Assembly: GCF_002288925.2 (NCBI RefSeq) | Contig: NW_022098023.1 | Span: 33,335,651 to 33,399,650 of the forward strand | Reading direction: 5' to 3' | Source: Delphinapterus leucas | Taxonomy: Eukaryota > Chordata > Mammalia > Artiodactyla > Monodontidae | Length of the DNA stretch: 64,000 nucleotides | Shown: piece after piece, positions 35,081-47,369 of the stretch | How the letters are laid out: the number at the start of each line of letters is the position of its first letter | How positions within the stretch are numbered: position 1 is the stretch's first letter | Made by a program: the position numbers and the translations under genes | Notes under the pieces: model-generated | The model's input: only the letters and a program-made list of their open reading frames with translations | What the model was told of the DNA's origin: nothing | Database searches by the model: none

Positions 35081-35518
35081 TAGTTTCCCTAACCTGCTGT
35101 AACAAATTACCATAATCTGGATGGATTACAGCAACAGAAGTGTATTCATTCTCTCACCATAGTTCTGGAAGCCAAAACTCCAATACCAAAATGTCATCAG
35201 TGTTGGTTCCTTCCGGAGGCTCTGAGGGAGCCTCTTTCCTAGCTTCTGGTGGCTGACAGCAAGCTCTGGCGATCTTTGGCTTGTAGACACATCACTCCAA
35301 TCTCTGCCTCTGTTTTCACATGACCTTTTTTCTGTGTCTCTGTGTCTCAAAATTTCCTCTGCCTTTCTCTTTAAGGACACCTGTCATTGGATTTAGGGCC
35401 CACCATAAATCTTGGATAACCCCATCTCAGGATTCTTAACTAATTACATCTGCAAAGACCCTTTTCCCTAGTAAGGTCACATGCACAGATTCTGAATTGG
35501 GGGCCACAGTTGAACCCA
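35081..35518 (-). mobile_element. MLT1-type LTR
   Basis: The reverse consensus order is clear: 'cctgctgtaacaaattacca', 'gcaacagaagtgtattcatt', 'tcagtgttggttccttcc', 'ggcttgtagacacatcactc', 'ctttctctttaaggacacc' and 'tttagggcccaccataaat'. It ends directly at an (AT)n tract. Confidence 0.82.
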
Positions 35519-35569
<51 letters not shown>

Positions 35570-35655
35570 GTGTGTATATATATATAATAGGTATAATATA
35601 CAAAATACATATATATATAAAATAGGTATAATATACAAAATACACATATATGCAT
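35519..35655. repeat. (AT)n microsatellite with 35-bp tandem duplication
   Basis: A pure (AT)n of about 40 bp (35522-35560) is followed by the palindromic cacacatatgtgtg and more TA repeats. Next is a 30-bp motif starting aataggtataatatac, at 35586-35615 and again at 35621-35650 with one or two differences. Frames through it produce tyrosine/isoleucine runs only. Confidence 0.9.
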
Positions 35656-36022
35656 ATGCATATAGTATACATACTAGAAACTTATGTATATATACTTATA
35701 TATGCAAAAGAGGGTTATATCTTTTCATAAAGAAATATATTTCAGGTATTTTTAAGAACAGTTATAAATTTTATAATATGTCATATCATAAAATTTCTTC
35801 AGAGCTACATTTGTTTACAGAGCTGCTTTATAAGTGAGAATTTCTCCATTCCAGGAAGAGTTCAGTAGTTTTTGTCGGTTTGTTTTATTGTTGTCTCTCA
35901 CACCATTAGAATAACTCTTACTTGTCAGGGTTAGAAATAAAGAAAAATGAAATGGAAATAGAAAGGTTTGAACTTGAGGTTATATTTATTTGAGTCTTTA
36001 AAAATTCCTTCCCCTTTCCAGT
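35656..36022. other. Unassigned AT-rich DNA
   Basis: Nothing is recognised between the microsatellite and the next MLT1. Confidence 0.5.
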
Positions 36023-36655
36023 TGTGGAGGGCAGCCTCTAAGATACCCCCAATCATCCCTACCTCCTGATATTCAGATGCTTGTGTAATCCTCTTCCCTT
36101 GAGTGTGGGAGGAGCTAGAAACTCACTTCTGATGAACAGAATGCAGCAAAGGTGATGGGCTGTCACTTCTGAGATTAGGTCACAAAAAGACTATGGTTTC
36201 CATAATGGGAAAGAATATATATATATATAACTGAATCACTTTGCTGTACAGTTGAAATTAACACAATATTATAAATCAACTATACTTCAATAAAATAACT
36301 TTCTTAAAAAAACTGTAGTTTCTCTCTTGCCTCTCACTTGCTTATTCTCATGAAAGCAGATGCTCCTCAAAGAGCCCCAAGCAACAAGGAAGCGAGGAAG
36401 ACCTCCTTTCAAAAAACAACCAGTGACTGAAGCCCTACGTGCAACAGCCCTAGAGGAACCCAGTCCTGCCAACTCCCACAAGTGACCTTAGATGTGCATC
36501 TTCCCCAAGCAGAACCCTTAGCAGGTGATGAAACTGCTGACACATTGATTGCAGCTTTGGGAAGACACGGAGCCAGCACCACCGAGCTAAGCCATACCTG
36601 ATACCCGACCCACAGAAACTGGGGAATTGGAAATGTTTGTAGTTTTCAGCTAACT
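36023..36655 (+). mobile_element. MLT1-type LTR split by an L1 tail
   Basis: It starts 'tgtggagggcagcctctaag', runs through 'acccccaatcatccctacc' and 'gtcacttctgagattaggtc', is broken at 36200, and resumes at 36323 with 'tctcttgcctctcacttgct'. It then has 'agtcctgccaactcccaca' and 'gacccacagaaactggg'. Removing the L1 insert restores collinearity with the family, so the L1 is younger. Confidence 0.83.
36201..36311 (+). mobile_element. 111-bp L1 3' tail insertion
   Basis: The end of the cetartiodactyl L1 3' UTR is seen: 'aactgaatcactttgctgta', 'aaatcaactatacttcaata' and an A-rich end. It is flanked by an 11-bp imperfect direct repeat, actatggtttc at 36190-36200 and actgtagtttc at 36312-36322, which fits a decayed target-site duplication. 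Confidence 0.82.
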
Positions 36656-36769
36656 TTTCTGTAATGTTAACTTTCCCGTAATGTGGAGTATCTTAAGTAT
36701 TTTAACACTGAAAGTCATTTGTTGATCTCCTTATTGTGCTTCTCTCCAACAAAATTGTCTATAAATTAG

Positions 36770-36981
36770 GGCTTCCCTGGTGGTGCAGTGGTTGAGAGTC
36801 CGCCTGCCGATGCAGGGGACACAGGTTCGTGACCCGGTCCAGGAAGATCCCACATGCCGCGGAGCGGCTGGGCCCGTGAGCCACCGCCGCTGAGCCTGCA
36901 CGCCCGGAGCCTGTGCTCCGCAACGGGAGAGGACACAATAGTGAGAGGCCAGCGTACCGCAAAAAAAAAAAAAAAAAAAAA
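36770..36981 (+). mobile_element. CHR-type cetacean SINE with 19-bp target duplication
   Basis: A full-length forward copy, from GGCTTCCCTGGTGGTGCAG to AGCGTACCGC plus an A-tail of about 24. It is flanked by the perfect direct repeat aaaattgtctataaattag at 36751-36769 and 36982-37000. A few substitutions include a box B change to GGTTCGTGAC. The intact duplication suggests a comparatively young insertion. Confidence 0.97.
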
Positions 36982-37000
36982 AAAATTGTCTATAAATTAG

Positions 37001-37552
37001 AATTAATATTACTTCTTAATTCTGGATTGAATTATTGTTACCTTTGGAGTAATCCTAAAATATTATAAATTATGTATTTTATAGGTAATTATTAAATACA
37101 ACAAGGCACATTTTTATTGAAAATGCAACTCTTAAAGAGCCAGTGGTGCTATTTCTCATATCCGTGGATGACTGTTATATTTAGTATGTGATAATGTTAG
37201 AATTAATTTCATTCTAATCTTTCATATTTATGAGTAAAAGCATGATGAACTTTGCTTATTTATCTACATAAAGAAGTAGATGAAAGCGAGGTTTTGTTGT
37301 CCTTATGTTTAGGACCAGCTAAATAATTTGTTGGGCCTAGTGCAAAATAAAAATGTGAGCCCTTTATTCAGAAAGCAGGAAAAAAATTGATGTTAAATTT
37401 ATTAAAATATATAGCTTTTAAAAAAAATTATTCCAGTCTTTCTTTTGACTTATCATGAAGTTTTTTTATTTGCTATTTAATGTCATTCTAAGTAAAGACA
37501 AATTAAAAATGTCAAATATTAGCATGAATTTTACCATTCACCTTTATATTAT
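37001..37552. other. Unassigned AT-rich DNA
   Basis: No gene is seen. A segment at about 37320-37400 ('tgttgggcctagtgcaaaat') resembles an ancient repeat that I cannot name. Confidence 0.45.
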
Positions 37553-37586
37553 GTAAAGACAGTATTTTGTTTCTTTTGTTTGTTTG

Positions 37587-37778
37587 CGGTACGCGGGCCT
37601 CTCACTGCTGTGACCTCTCCCACCGTGGAGCACAGGCTCCGGACGCGCAGGCTCAGCGGCCATGGCTCACGGGCCCAGCCGCTCTGTGGCATGTGGGATC
37701 CTCCCGGACCGGGGCACGAACCCGTGTCCCCTGCATCGGCAGGCGGACTCTCAACCACTGCGCCACCAGGGAAGCCCG
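37587..37778 (-). mobile_element. CHR-type cetacean SINE with degenerate tail
   Basis: A reverse copy running GCGGTACGCGGGCCTCTCAC ... CACCAGGGAAGCCC. The direct repeat gtaaagacagt is found at 37553-37563 and 37779-37789. The tail, read on the minus strand, is interrupted by C and G (CAAAC-type units) instead of pure A. Confidence 0.96.
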
Positions 37779-37789
37779 TAAAGACAGTT

Positions 37790-38568
37790 TTATATGCAAA
37801 CACAAAAATATTTCACTTGTAAGCTGAATCACATCAATTATACAATTTGTACTTTGTAGCTCATAAGTACATATATATTTTGTTCTTACAAGAATAGTGG
37901 AAAAACTATGCAAAACTAACTCAACTGTTTTTGTTTTGTTGCTTTGTTTTGATATGCACACATGTTCTACCTTTGGTGTACTGGGGAGGGAGGAAAGATG
38001 GAAAGGAAAAGTGAACTCTGGGTTGTCCTATCTTTCCCTTTTCTTCAATGTCATCATTTTAAGCTTAAATGGTTGGTCACTATAGAGAAGTAACACAAAT
38101 AAGAACAGATATAATAGGGTTCCTTAGTCATTTGCTTTTGTTAGAATGTCCCTTTATCACCTTCTTTCTTCATATGAAGCAAGTCCTGATTCAAATGGAA
38201 ACTGTGTCCTCCTAGAGTCATCAATGGCCCCCATTTACTCAGCTGTCCTGTAACACACTTACCCTGTAGTTGTTTTGAGTCTTGCTGAATTCCCAGGCAT
38301 CCTGGGTCCACCAGAGCTCATGGCACAACAAAAACGATAAAAAAAAAAAAGATCACAGGAATGGTAGACACACATATTGTGTGTGTATCTCCTCGACTCA
38401 TTTTCATATTTCACCATTCCATCAGACTTCACTTTCAAAACACAAGTTCAAAGATAAAATTATTAAAATTTTTAGTGAGGGTCAAGGCCAGTGAAAGATA
38501 TGCCTACCTTCGCAAAGCAAGCTGAGGGGAACTGTGAAAGGGGAGATGGAAAAGAAGAACTTGCCCTC
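37790..38568. other. Unassigned DNA
   Basis: No gene or named repeat. Short chance frames only. Confidence 0.5.
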
Positions 38569-38585
38569 CTTCATAGGCATTTTTT

Positions 38586-38927
38586 TTCTTTATATTTGGT
38601 AGTGTGCAACTGTTAATCCCATAGTCCCAATTTATCCCTCCCACCACTTCCCCTTTTGTAACCATAAGTTTGTTCTCTATGTCTGTGAGTCAGTTTCTGT
38701 TTTGTAAATAAGTTCATTTGTATTGTTTTTTAAATTCCACATATAAGTGATATCATATGATATTTGTCTTTCTCTGTCTGACTTAATTCACCTAGTATGA
38801 TAATCTCTAGGTCCATCCTTGTTGCTGCAAATGGCATTATTTCATTCTTTTTTATGGTTGAATAATATTCCGTTGTATGTGTATACCACATCTTCTTTAT
38901 CCGTTCATCTCTCCATGAACACTTCCA
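38586..38927 (-). mobile_element. 5'-truncated L1 with perfect 16-bp target duplication
   Basis: The reverse L1 3' UTR and the last part of ORF2 are visible: 'taaccataagtttgttctct', 'attccacatataagtgatat', 'aggtccatccttgttgctgc' and 'ttccgttgtatgtgtatac'. It is flanked by cttcataggcattttt at 38569-38584 (shared with the T-tail) and 38928-38943. The minus-strand frame at 38730-38939 is the ORF2 C-terminal end. Confidence 0.93.
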
Positions 38928-38944
38928 CTTCATAGGCATTTTTC

Positions 38945-41306
38945 AGGCAAATCAATTGTAGCAAAAAGTATGCATGGAAGTTGAGGACCTAGAAATTGAT
39001 TCCCTTAAAACTATCTGCATTTTCACTCTTAGAAAGTCCTTGCATTACCCCAGGGAAATACAGTTCCTCAGTTAGAAGCTTGGTTAGAGAAGTGAAAACA
39101 AATTCATAATTCATAAAAAGAGCCATTGCATTAAAAAAAATAAGTTGTATGAAAAGCTTTATTTTAGTCTTATTCATTTAGATAAAGAATGATGCAGATT
39201 CTCAGGTTTCTTAAAACTCCAGTGAATATGGTTGAGGAAGGTAAATATGTACTGAATTCTCAGAAACAAAATCTCTGTTTTTCTTGGCTTAATAATATAA
39301 ATGTTATTCCTTTATGTTTTAGACTCAGGTTGTTTGTTAACTGAGAACATTCTTTATATATGGCATCTAACTTAAAATTTTAAGTTAAAGTTTCTTGGTA
39401 AAAATCTTAGCTTTAGAATTATTAAAGATTCACATTCACTGATAGGTATCATCCTGGACAATTTATCTGCCCTTTTCACCCTGTGGCTAGGATCCCATGG
39501 AGATGGACCTAATGCATAATCTGTCCTATATGTTAAAGGACTATCATTTACTATTCTTCTGAAATTAAAAAAAAGTTTACATTGTTATTTCTAAACTTTG
39601 TTCCCATATTCTCTTTGATAAAATAAAAATCTGAGTTTCTCAAGATAATAGTCTCTGTAAGAAGAAACTTCAGACTCAGTAATCCACAATTTATCACAGG
39701 GCCCTTTTTTTTTTTTTAAATCAGCAAAGCAAGATTGAACACCAACTGTGTGCCAGATGCTTTGCAAAGCACTGATATTATACTATGGCGGTAGCACTGA
39801 GAAACTTTGTAGCTTAGAATGTAGAGGACTGGGGTGACCTAAAAATGTTTGCAGCTTGGAGTTAGTGAACAAGTGAAGCCATAGCAGCTCATGGTAAAGG
39901 AACTGTTCATGGTTTATTGCTCACACAGAATTGCCATCTTAATATCCCTCAAGTGACAAAGTCTGTAGGCATGGCCTCTTGAGAGACAAGAAAAATCATT
40001 TCAAATGAGATAAAACAACAATGGGTTTTAGATCTTATTCTTTGTATTTCAGTGACTTGAATCTGGTTTGGGATAAGATTTCTACATGCCATCCTGGTAT
40101 TGAGAATAGGGGGGAAAGTATTCTCTTCTACATTGATGATGATTTGATTGTCATGTACTAGAAATGACCTCAGCATATAATTGATCCTGCCTTTTAATTA
40201 TTGTCAGAAATAGTGGCATAAGATCAACTATTCAAAACTCAAATCATAAGTTTTGGCAGATGTCCTCCAGCAGTAATTGACTTATAGCCAATACTTCTAT
40301 GTAACAGGTCAAATCATTCAGTTATCTATGGATACATTTTGCCAATTAATCTATCTCGAAGGTTCACCAGGAATTACATTGTTTAAAATAAGATATGTTT
40401 CATAGATACTTTGTGTGAGATGTTTTATGGACATGATGGGAGGGGGTTAGCGGAGGGAGAATTAGTAACTACCACCTTGAAAATCATCTGGGCTATATGT
40501 CTATTTGTTGAAGCAGAGACAGAAAATGTTTTTGAGAAAATCTCAACTCTTCTCACATTCACTTCTTTGGCCAACCTCCAAGCAAAGGTGGTACAGCTAG
40601 TTTTCAAAAATATATTTCAATCCTCTCCCCTGTTAGTCAAGTGTCAAGCATATAACACCACTTTAAAATTGCAACACAGAGTTCTCATATTTCCTCTTTT
40701 TTTTCAAACAATATTAATCTTGAACTCTCTAGTGTCCAAATCTTCTCAATGATTCATTTCAAGAAATAATATTCATGAAAGATATATGATCCACAGTTTA
40801 CTCTAGGTATACTAAATTTTATTCTGGGGTCAGTCCAGTTACATATTTATAAAACATTGTTTTGGGATCATAATGATTGCTTTTACTGCATTTTCTCAGG
40901 AGAAAGGCACTGACATCATTAGGGGACATAATAAAAAATGTAATAAGAAACAACAATCATTAGCAGGGCTAACCCTAGGGATATTGAGGACATTTCCACT
41001 TTTATCACACACAAAGGAGATTGAATAATGCTGTGTTTCCCTTACAGGGACTATGATCAAATTTCCTTCTTTATTTTGGGAATCAGCTCACCTCTAGCAA
41101 CCAGAATTTTTGGTATATATTCTTGTATACTAATCTTGCTACCAGCTTTATTTTATTTTCATCTCATTTCCTTTTTGATTCCCTTTCCTAATCTCCATTT
41201 TTGTCCTATTTTGTTTCATGTGTTTTAGTAATCTGATAATATTTAGGTTATGTAAATTTTAAGCAAAATATTTTCATAACTGTATGTGAAATAAACAAAA
41301 GGAGTC
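38945..41306. other. Mostly unassigned DNA
   Basis: No gene is supported. A short MIR-like piece ('caccaactgtgtgccagatg') lies at about 39735-39790. The open frames at 40411-40752 (113 codons) and 39949-40176 show no domain, and the former overlaps an antisense frame. Confidence 0.5.
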
Positions 41307-42195
41307 AAGATTTCAGAAGTGGGGAGTAGAAGGACATGTGCTTACTCCCTCTTGTGAGAGCACTGAAATCACAGCTAACTGCTGAAAAATCATCGACAGG
41401 AAGACACTGGAAATCACCAAAAAAGATATCCCACATCCAAAGACAAAGGAGAAGCCACAGTGAGAAAGGGGGGTGCAATCACAATAAAACCAAATCCCAT
41501 AACTGCTGGGTGGGTGACTCATGAACTGGAGAACAATTATACCACAGAAGTCCACCCATGGAGTGAAGGTACTGAGCCCCATGTCAGGCTTCCCAACCTG
41601 GAGGTCTGGAAATGGGAGGAGGAATTCCCAGAGAATCAGACTTTGAAAGCTAGTGGGATTTGATTGCAGGACTTCAACAGGACTAGGAGAAATAGAGACT
41701 CAACTCTTGGAGGGCACACACAAAGTAATGTGCCCATCAGGACACAGGGGGAAGGAGTAGTGACCCCACAGGAGACTGAAGCAAACCTACATGCTAGTGT
41801 TGGAGGGTCTCCTGCAGAGGCGGGGGTGGCTGTGGCTCACCATGGGGACAAGGACACTGGCAGCAGAGTTCTGGGAAGTACTTCTTGGCTTGATCCCTTC
41901 TGCCATTAGCCCCACCAAAGAACCTGCAGGCTCCAGTGCTGGGTCGCCTCAGATCAAACAACCAAAAGGGAGGGAACTCAGCCCCACCCATCAGCAGACA
42001 GGCAGATTAAAGTTTTACTGAGCTCTTCCCACCAAATCAGCACCCAGCTCAACAAACCACCACTGTCTCCTATCAGGAAGCTTACACAAACGTCTTAGAT
42101 AGCTTCATCCACCAGAAGGCAGACAGCAGAAGCAAGAAGAACTACAGTCCTACAGCCTGTGGGATGAAAAGCACATTCGCAGAAAGACAGACAAA

Positions 42196-43543
42196 ATGAA
42201 AAGACAGAGGACTATGTACCAGATGAAGGAACAAGATAAAACCCCAGAAAAACAACTAAATGAAGTGGAGATAAACAACCTTCCAGAAAAAGAATTCAGA
42301 ACAATGATAGTGAAGATGATCCAGGACCTCAGAAAAAAAATGGAGGTTAAGATCAAGAAGATACAAAAAATGTTTAACAAAATGCTAGAAGAATTAAAGA
42401 AGAAACACCTAGAAGAATTAAAGAACAAATAAACAGAGATGAACAGTACAATAACTGAAATGAAAAATACACTAGAAGGAATCAATAGTAGAATAAATGA
42501 GGCAGAAGAATGGATAAGTGACCTGGAAGACAGAATGGTGGAATTCACTGCCACAGAACAGAATAAAGAAAAAAGAATGAAAAGAAATTAAGACAGCCTA
42601 AGAGACCTCTGGGACAACATTAAATGCACCAACATTTGCATTATAGAGGTTCCAGAAGGAGAAGAGAGAGAGAAGGGACCCGAGAAAATATTTGAAGAGA
42701 TTATAGTCAAAAACTTCCTTAACATGGGAAAGGAAATAGCCACCCAAGTCCAGGAAGCACAGACAGTCCCAGACAGGATAAACCCAAGGAGAAACACACC
42801 GAGACACATAGTAATCAAACTGACAAAAATTAAAGACAAAGCAAAATTATTAAAAGCAACAAGGGAAAAATGACAAATAACATACAAGGGAACTCCCATA
42901 AGGTTAACAGCTGATTTCTCAGCAGAAACTCTACAAGCCAGACGGGAGTAGCACAATATATTTAAAGTGATTAAAGGGGGGCTTCCCTAGTGACTCAGTG
43001 GTTAAGAATCTGCAGGTCAATGCAGGGGACGTGGGTTCAATCCCTCGTCCAGGAAGATCCTACATGCCATGGAGTAACGAAGCCCATGTGCCACACTACT
43101 GAACCCTGGGTGCCTAGACCCCGTGAGCCACAACTACTGAGCCCACATGCTGCAACTACTGAAAACAGCAGGTCTAAAGCCCGAGCTCTGCAACATGAGA
43201 AGCCACCACAATGAGAAGCCAGCACACTGCAACGAAGAGTAGCCCTCACACACCACAACTAGAGGAAGCCCACACACAGCAACAAAGACCCAACACAGCC
43301 AAAATAAATAAATTAAATAAATAAATTTATATTTTAAAAAGTAAATAAAGTGATGAAAGGGAAGAACCTACAACCAAGATTACTCTACCCAGCAAGGTTC
43401 TCATTCAGATTTGATGGAGAAATCAATCGCTTTACAGACAAGCAAAAGCTAAGAGAATTCAGCACCACCAAACCAACTCTACAACAAATGCTAAAGGAGC
43501 CTTTCTAAGTGGGAAACACAGGAGAAGAAAAAGACCTACAAAA
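42196..43543 (+). pseudogene. L1 ORF1 relic of element A
   Basis: The family product is an RNA-binding, trimeric coiled-coil nucleic-acid chaperone that packages L1 RNA in the cytoplasm. Here the frame opens with MKRQRTMYQMKEQDK and stops after 78 codons (TAA at 42430-42432), within the coiled-coil region. Later sequence still matches the RRM and C-terminal domains ('agcagaaactctacaagcc' encodes the LSAETLQA stretch) but has more stops. A 365-bp SINE is inserted at 42979 between the RRM/C-terminal parts. No functional protein is possible. Confidence 0.92.
42979..43345 (+). mobile_element. Older CHR-2-like tRNA-derived SINE
   Basis: The head GGCTTCCCTAGTGACTCAGT and the box-B-like GGTTCAATCCC show tRNA origin. 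The body is longer than in the young CHR copies and rich in 'gaagcc' / 'acaactac' units. It ends in a TAAA-rich tail. It is flanked by the 16-bp repeat taaagtgatKaaaggg (42963-42978 and 43346-43361, one mismatch), proving insertion into the L1 ORF1. Confidence 0.9.
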
Positions 43544-43569
43544 ACAAACCCAAAACAATTAAGAAAATA

Positions 43570-46500
43570 TTAATAAGAACACATATAGTGATAATTACCT
43601 TAAATGTGAATGGATTAAATGCAGCAACCAAAAGACGTAGGCTCGCTGAATGGATACAAAAACAAGACCCATATATATGCTGTCTATAAGAGACTCACTT
43701 CAGACCTAGGGACACATAGAGACCAAAAGTGAAGGGATGGAAAAAGATATTCCATGCAAATGGAAATCAAAAGAAAGCTGGAGTAGCAATACTCATATCA
43801 GGTTAAATAGACTTTAAAATAAAGAATATTACAAGAGACAAGAAAGAGCACTATATAATGATCAAGGGATCAATCCAAGAATATATAACAATTATAAATT
43901 GTTATATATTCATGCACCTGGCATCATAGGAGCACCTCAATACATAAGGCAAATGCTAACAGATCTAAAAGAGGAAATCAACAGTAACACAATAATAGTG
44001 GGGAACTTTAACACCTCATTTACACCAATGGGCAGATCATCCAGAAAGAAATTAATAAGGAAACACAAGCTTTAAATGACTCAATAGACCAGATAGATTT
44101 AATTGATATTTAGAGGACATTCCATCTAAAAACAGCAGATTACACTTTCTTCTCAAGTACACACAGCACATTCTCCAGGATAGATCACATCTTGGGTCAC
44201 AAATCAAGCCTCAGTAAATTTAAGAAAATTGAAATCATATCAAGCATCTTTTCTGACCACAACACTATGAGATTAGAAATCAATCACAGGGAAAACAAAC
44301 ATAAAAAACACAAACACATGGAGGCTAAAAGATACATTACTAAATAACCAAGAGATCACTGAAGAAATCAAAGAGGAAATAAAAAAATACCTGGAGACAA
44401 ATGACGCTGAAAACATGATGATTCAAATCTTACGGGATGCAGCAGAAGAAGTTCTAAGAGGGAAGTTTATTGCAATACAATCCTACCTTAAGAAACAAAA
44501 AAAATATCAAATAACAATCTAAACTTGCACCTAAAGGAACTAGAGAAAGAAGAACAAACAAAACCCAAAGTTAGTAGAAGGAAAGAAATCATAAAGATCA
44601 GAGCAGAAATAAATGAAATAGAAACAAAGAAAACAATAGCAAAGATCAACAAAACTAAAATCTGGTTCTTTGAGAAGAAAAACAAAATTGATAAACCTTT
44701 AGCCAGACTCACCCAGAAAAAGAGGGAGAGGATGCAAATCATTAAAATTCGAAATAGAAAAGGAGAAGTTACAACGGACACCATGGAAATACAAAGCGGC
44801 ATAAGAGACTACTACAAGAAACTCTATTCCAATAAAATAGACAACATGGAAGAAATGGGCAAATTCGTAGAAAGGTATAACCTTCCAATACTGAGCCAGG
44901 AAGAAACAGAAAATATGAACAGACAAATCACAAGTAATGAAATTGAAACTGTGATTAAAAATCTTTCAGCAAACAAAAGTCCAGGACCAGATGGCTTCAC
45001 AGGTGAATTCTATCAAACACTCAGAGAAAAGCTAACACCCATCCTTCTCAAACTCTTCCAAAAAATTGCAGAGGAAGGAACACTCCCAAATTCATTCTAT
45101 GAAGCCACCATCACCCTAATACCAAAACCAGACAAAAATGTCACAAAGAAAGAAAACTACAGGCCAATATCACTGATGAATATAGATGCAAAATCCTCAA
45201 CAGAATACTAGCAAACAGAATTCAGCAACACATTAAAAAGATCATACACCATGATCAAGTGAGATTTATCCCAGGGATGCAAGGATTCTTCAATATACAC
45301 AAATCAATAAATGTGATACACCATATTAACAAATTGAAGAAGAAAAAACATATGATCATATCAATAGATGCAGAAAAAGCTTCTGACAAAATTCAACATC
45401 AATTTCTGATAAAAACTCTCCAGAAAGTGGGCAGAGAGGGAACCTACCTCAACATAATAAAGACCATATACGACAAACCCACAGCAAACATCATTCTCAA
45501 TGGTAAAATACTGAAAGCGTCTACTCTAAGATCAGGAACAAGACAAGGATGTCCATGCTCATCACTATTATTCAACATAGTTTTGGAAGTCCTAGCCACT
45601 GCAGTCAGAGAAGAAAAAGAAATTTGAAAAATACAATTTGGAAAAGAAGAAGTAAAAGTGTTACTGTTTGCAGATGACATGATACTATACATAGATAATC
45701 CTAAAAAGGCCACCAGAAAACTACTAGAGCTAATCAATGAACTTGGTAAAGTTGCAAGATATAAAATTAATGCATTCCTATACACTAACAAGGAAAGATC
45801 AGAAAGAGAAATTAGGGAAACAATCCCATTCACCATTGCAACAAAAAGAATAAAATACCTAGGAATAAACTTACCTAAGGAGGTAAAGACCTGTACTCAG
45901 AAAACTATGAGACACAGATGAAAGAAATCAAAGATGACACAAACAGATGGAGAGATATACCACCTCCTTGGATTGGAAGAATCAGTATTGTGAAAATGGC
46001 TATACTACCCAAAGCAATCTACAGATTCAATGCAATCCCTATCAAATTACCAATGGCATTCTTTTTACAGAACAAAAAATCTTAAAATTCATAGGGAGAC
46101 ACAAAAGACCCCAAGTAGCCAAAGAAGTCTTGAGGGGAAAAAAATGGAGCTGGAGGAATCAGACTCCCTGACCTCAGACTATACTACAAAGCTACAGTAA
46201 TCGAGACAATATGTTACTCGCACAAAAACAGAAATATAGACCAATGGAACAGGATAGAAAGGCCATAGATAAACCCACACACCTTTGGTCAACTAACCTA
46301 TGACAAAGGAGGCAAGGATATACAATGGAGAAGAGACAGTCTCTTCAGTAAATGGTGCTGGGAAAACTGGACAGGTACATGTAAAAGAATGAAATTAGAA
46401 CACTTTCTAACACCATACACAAAAATACACTCAAAATAGGTTAAAGATCTAAATATAATACTGAACACTCTAAAACTTTTAGAGGAAAACATAAGCAGAA

Positions 46501-47369
46501 CACTCTGACATAAATCACAGCAAGATCTTTTTTGATGCACCTCCTAGAGTAAGGGAAATAAAAACAGAAATAGCAAATGGGACCTAATGAAACTTAAAAG
46601 CTTTTGCACAGCAAAGAAACTATAAACAAGACAAAAAGACAACCCTCAGAATGGGAGGAAATATCTGGAAATGAAGCAACTGACAAAAGCTTAATCTCCA
46701 AAATACATAAACAGCTCGTTCAGCTCAATATTAAAAAAAAGAAACAACCCAATCAAAAAATGGGAAGAAGACCTAAATAGACATTTCTCCAAAGAAGACA
46801 TACAGATGGCCAAGAAGCACATGAAAAGCTGCTCAACATCACTAATTATTAGAGAAAAGTAAATCAAAACTACAATGAGTTATCACCTCACACTGATTAG
46901 AATGGGCATTATCAGAAAATCTACAAACAACAAATGCTGGAGAGGGTGTGGAGAAAAGGGAACCCTCTTGCACTCTTGGTGGGAATGTAAATTGATACAG
47001 CCACTATGGATAACAGTATGGACGTTCCTTTAAAAACTAAAAATAGAATTACCATATGACCCAGCAATCCCACTACTGGGCATATACCCTGAGAAAACCA
47101 TAATTCAAAAAGAGTCATGTACCACAATGTTCATTGCAGCCCTATTTACAATAGCCAGGACATGGAAGCAACCTAAGTGTCCATCAACAGATGAATGGAT
47201 AAAGAAGATGTGGTACATATATACAATGGAATATTACTCAGCCATAAAAAGAAATGAAATTGAGTTATTTGTAGTGAGTTGGATGGACCTAGAGACTGTC
47301 ATACAGAGTAAATTAAGTCAGAAAGAGAAAAATAAATACCCTATGCTAACACATATGCATGGAATCTAA
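43570..47369 (+). pseudogene. L1 ORF2 relic of element A (endonuclease/reverse transcriptase)
   Basis: The family protein nicks target DNA (endonuclease domain) and primes cDNA synthesis (RT). Early stops occur near 43806. The endonuclease GDFN motif reads GNFN because the Asp codon is AAC (44004-44006), while FSDHN is kept. A 228-codon frame at 44525-45211 covers the linker and the start of RT. A frame at 45259-45627 holds RT motifs A and B ([17 protein letters not shown]). FADD is intact at 45667-45678 but lies after an in-frame stop near 45626. The C-terminal zinc-knuckle region near 46930-46985 is recognisable. Dead. Confidence 0.93.

Noticed and set aside
35522..35560. AT tract as a replication origin or matrix attachment site
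   Set aside because: A plain (AT)n microsatellite gives no specific evidence for either role.
36770..36850. tRNA-like A and B box sequence at the SINE heads
   Set aside because: These are the tRNA-derived heads of CHR SINEs. They do not form a complete tRNA gene with cloverleaf and 3' end.
40411..40752. 113-codon open frame
   Set aside because: No family resemblance and no exon signals that I could support; an antisense frame of 60 codons overlaps it.
44488..45836. Minus-strand frames of 75-130 codons
   Set aside because: Antisense shadows of L1 ORF2.
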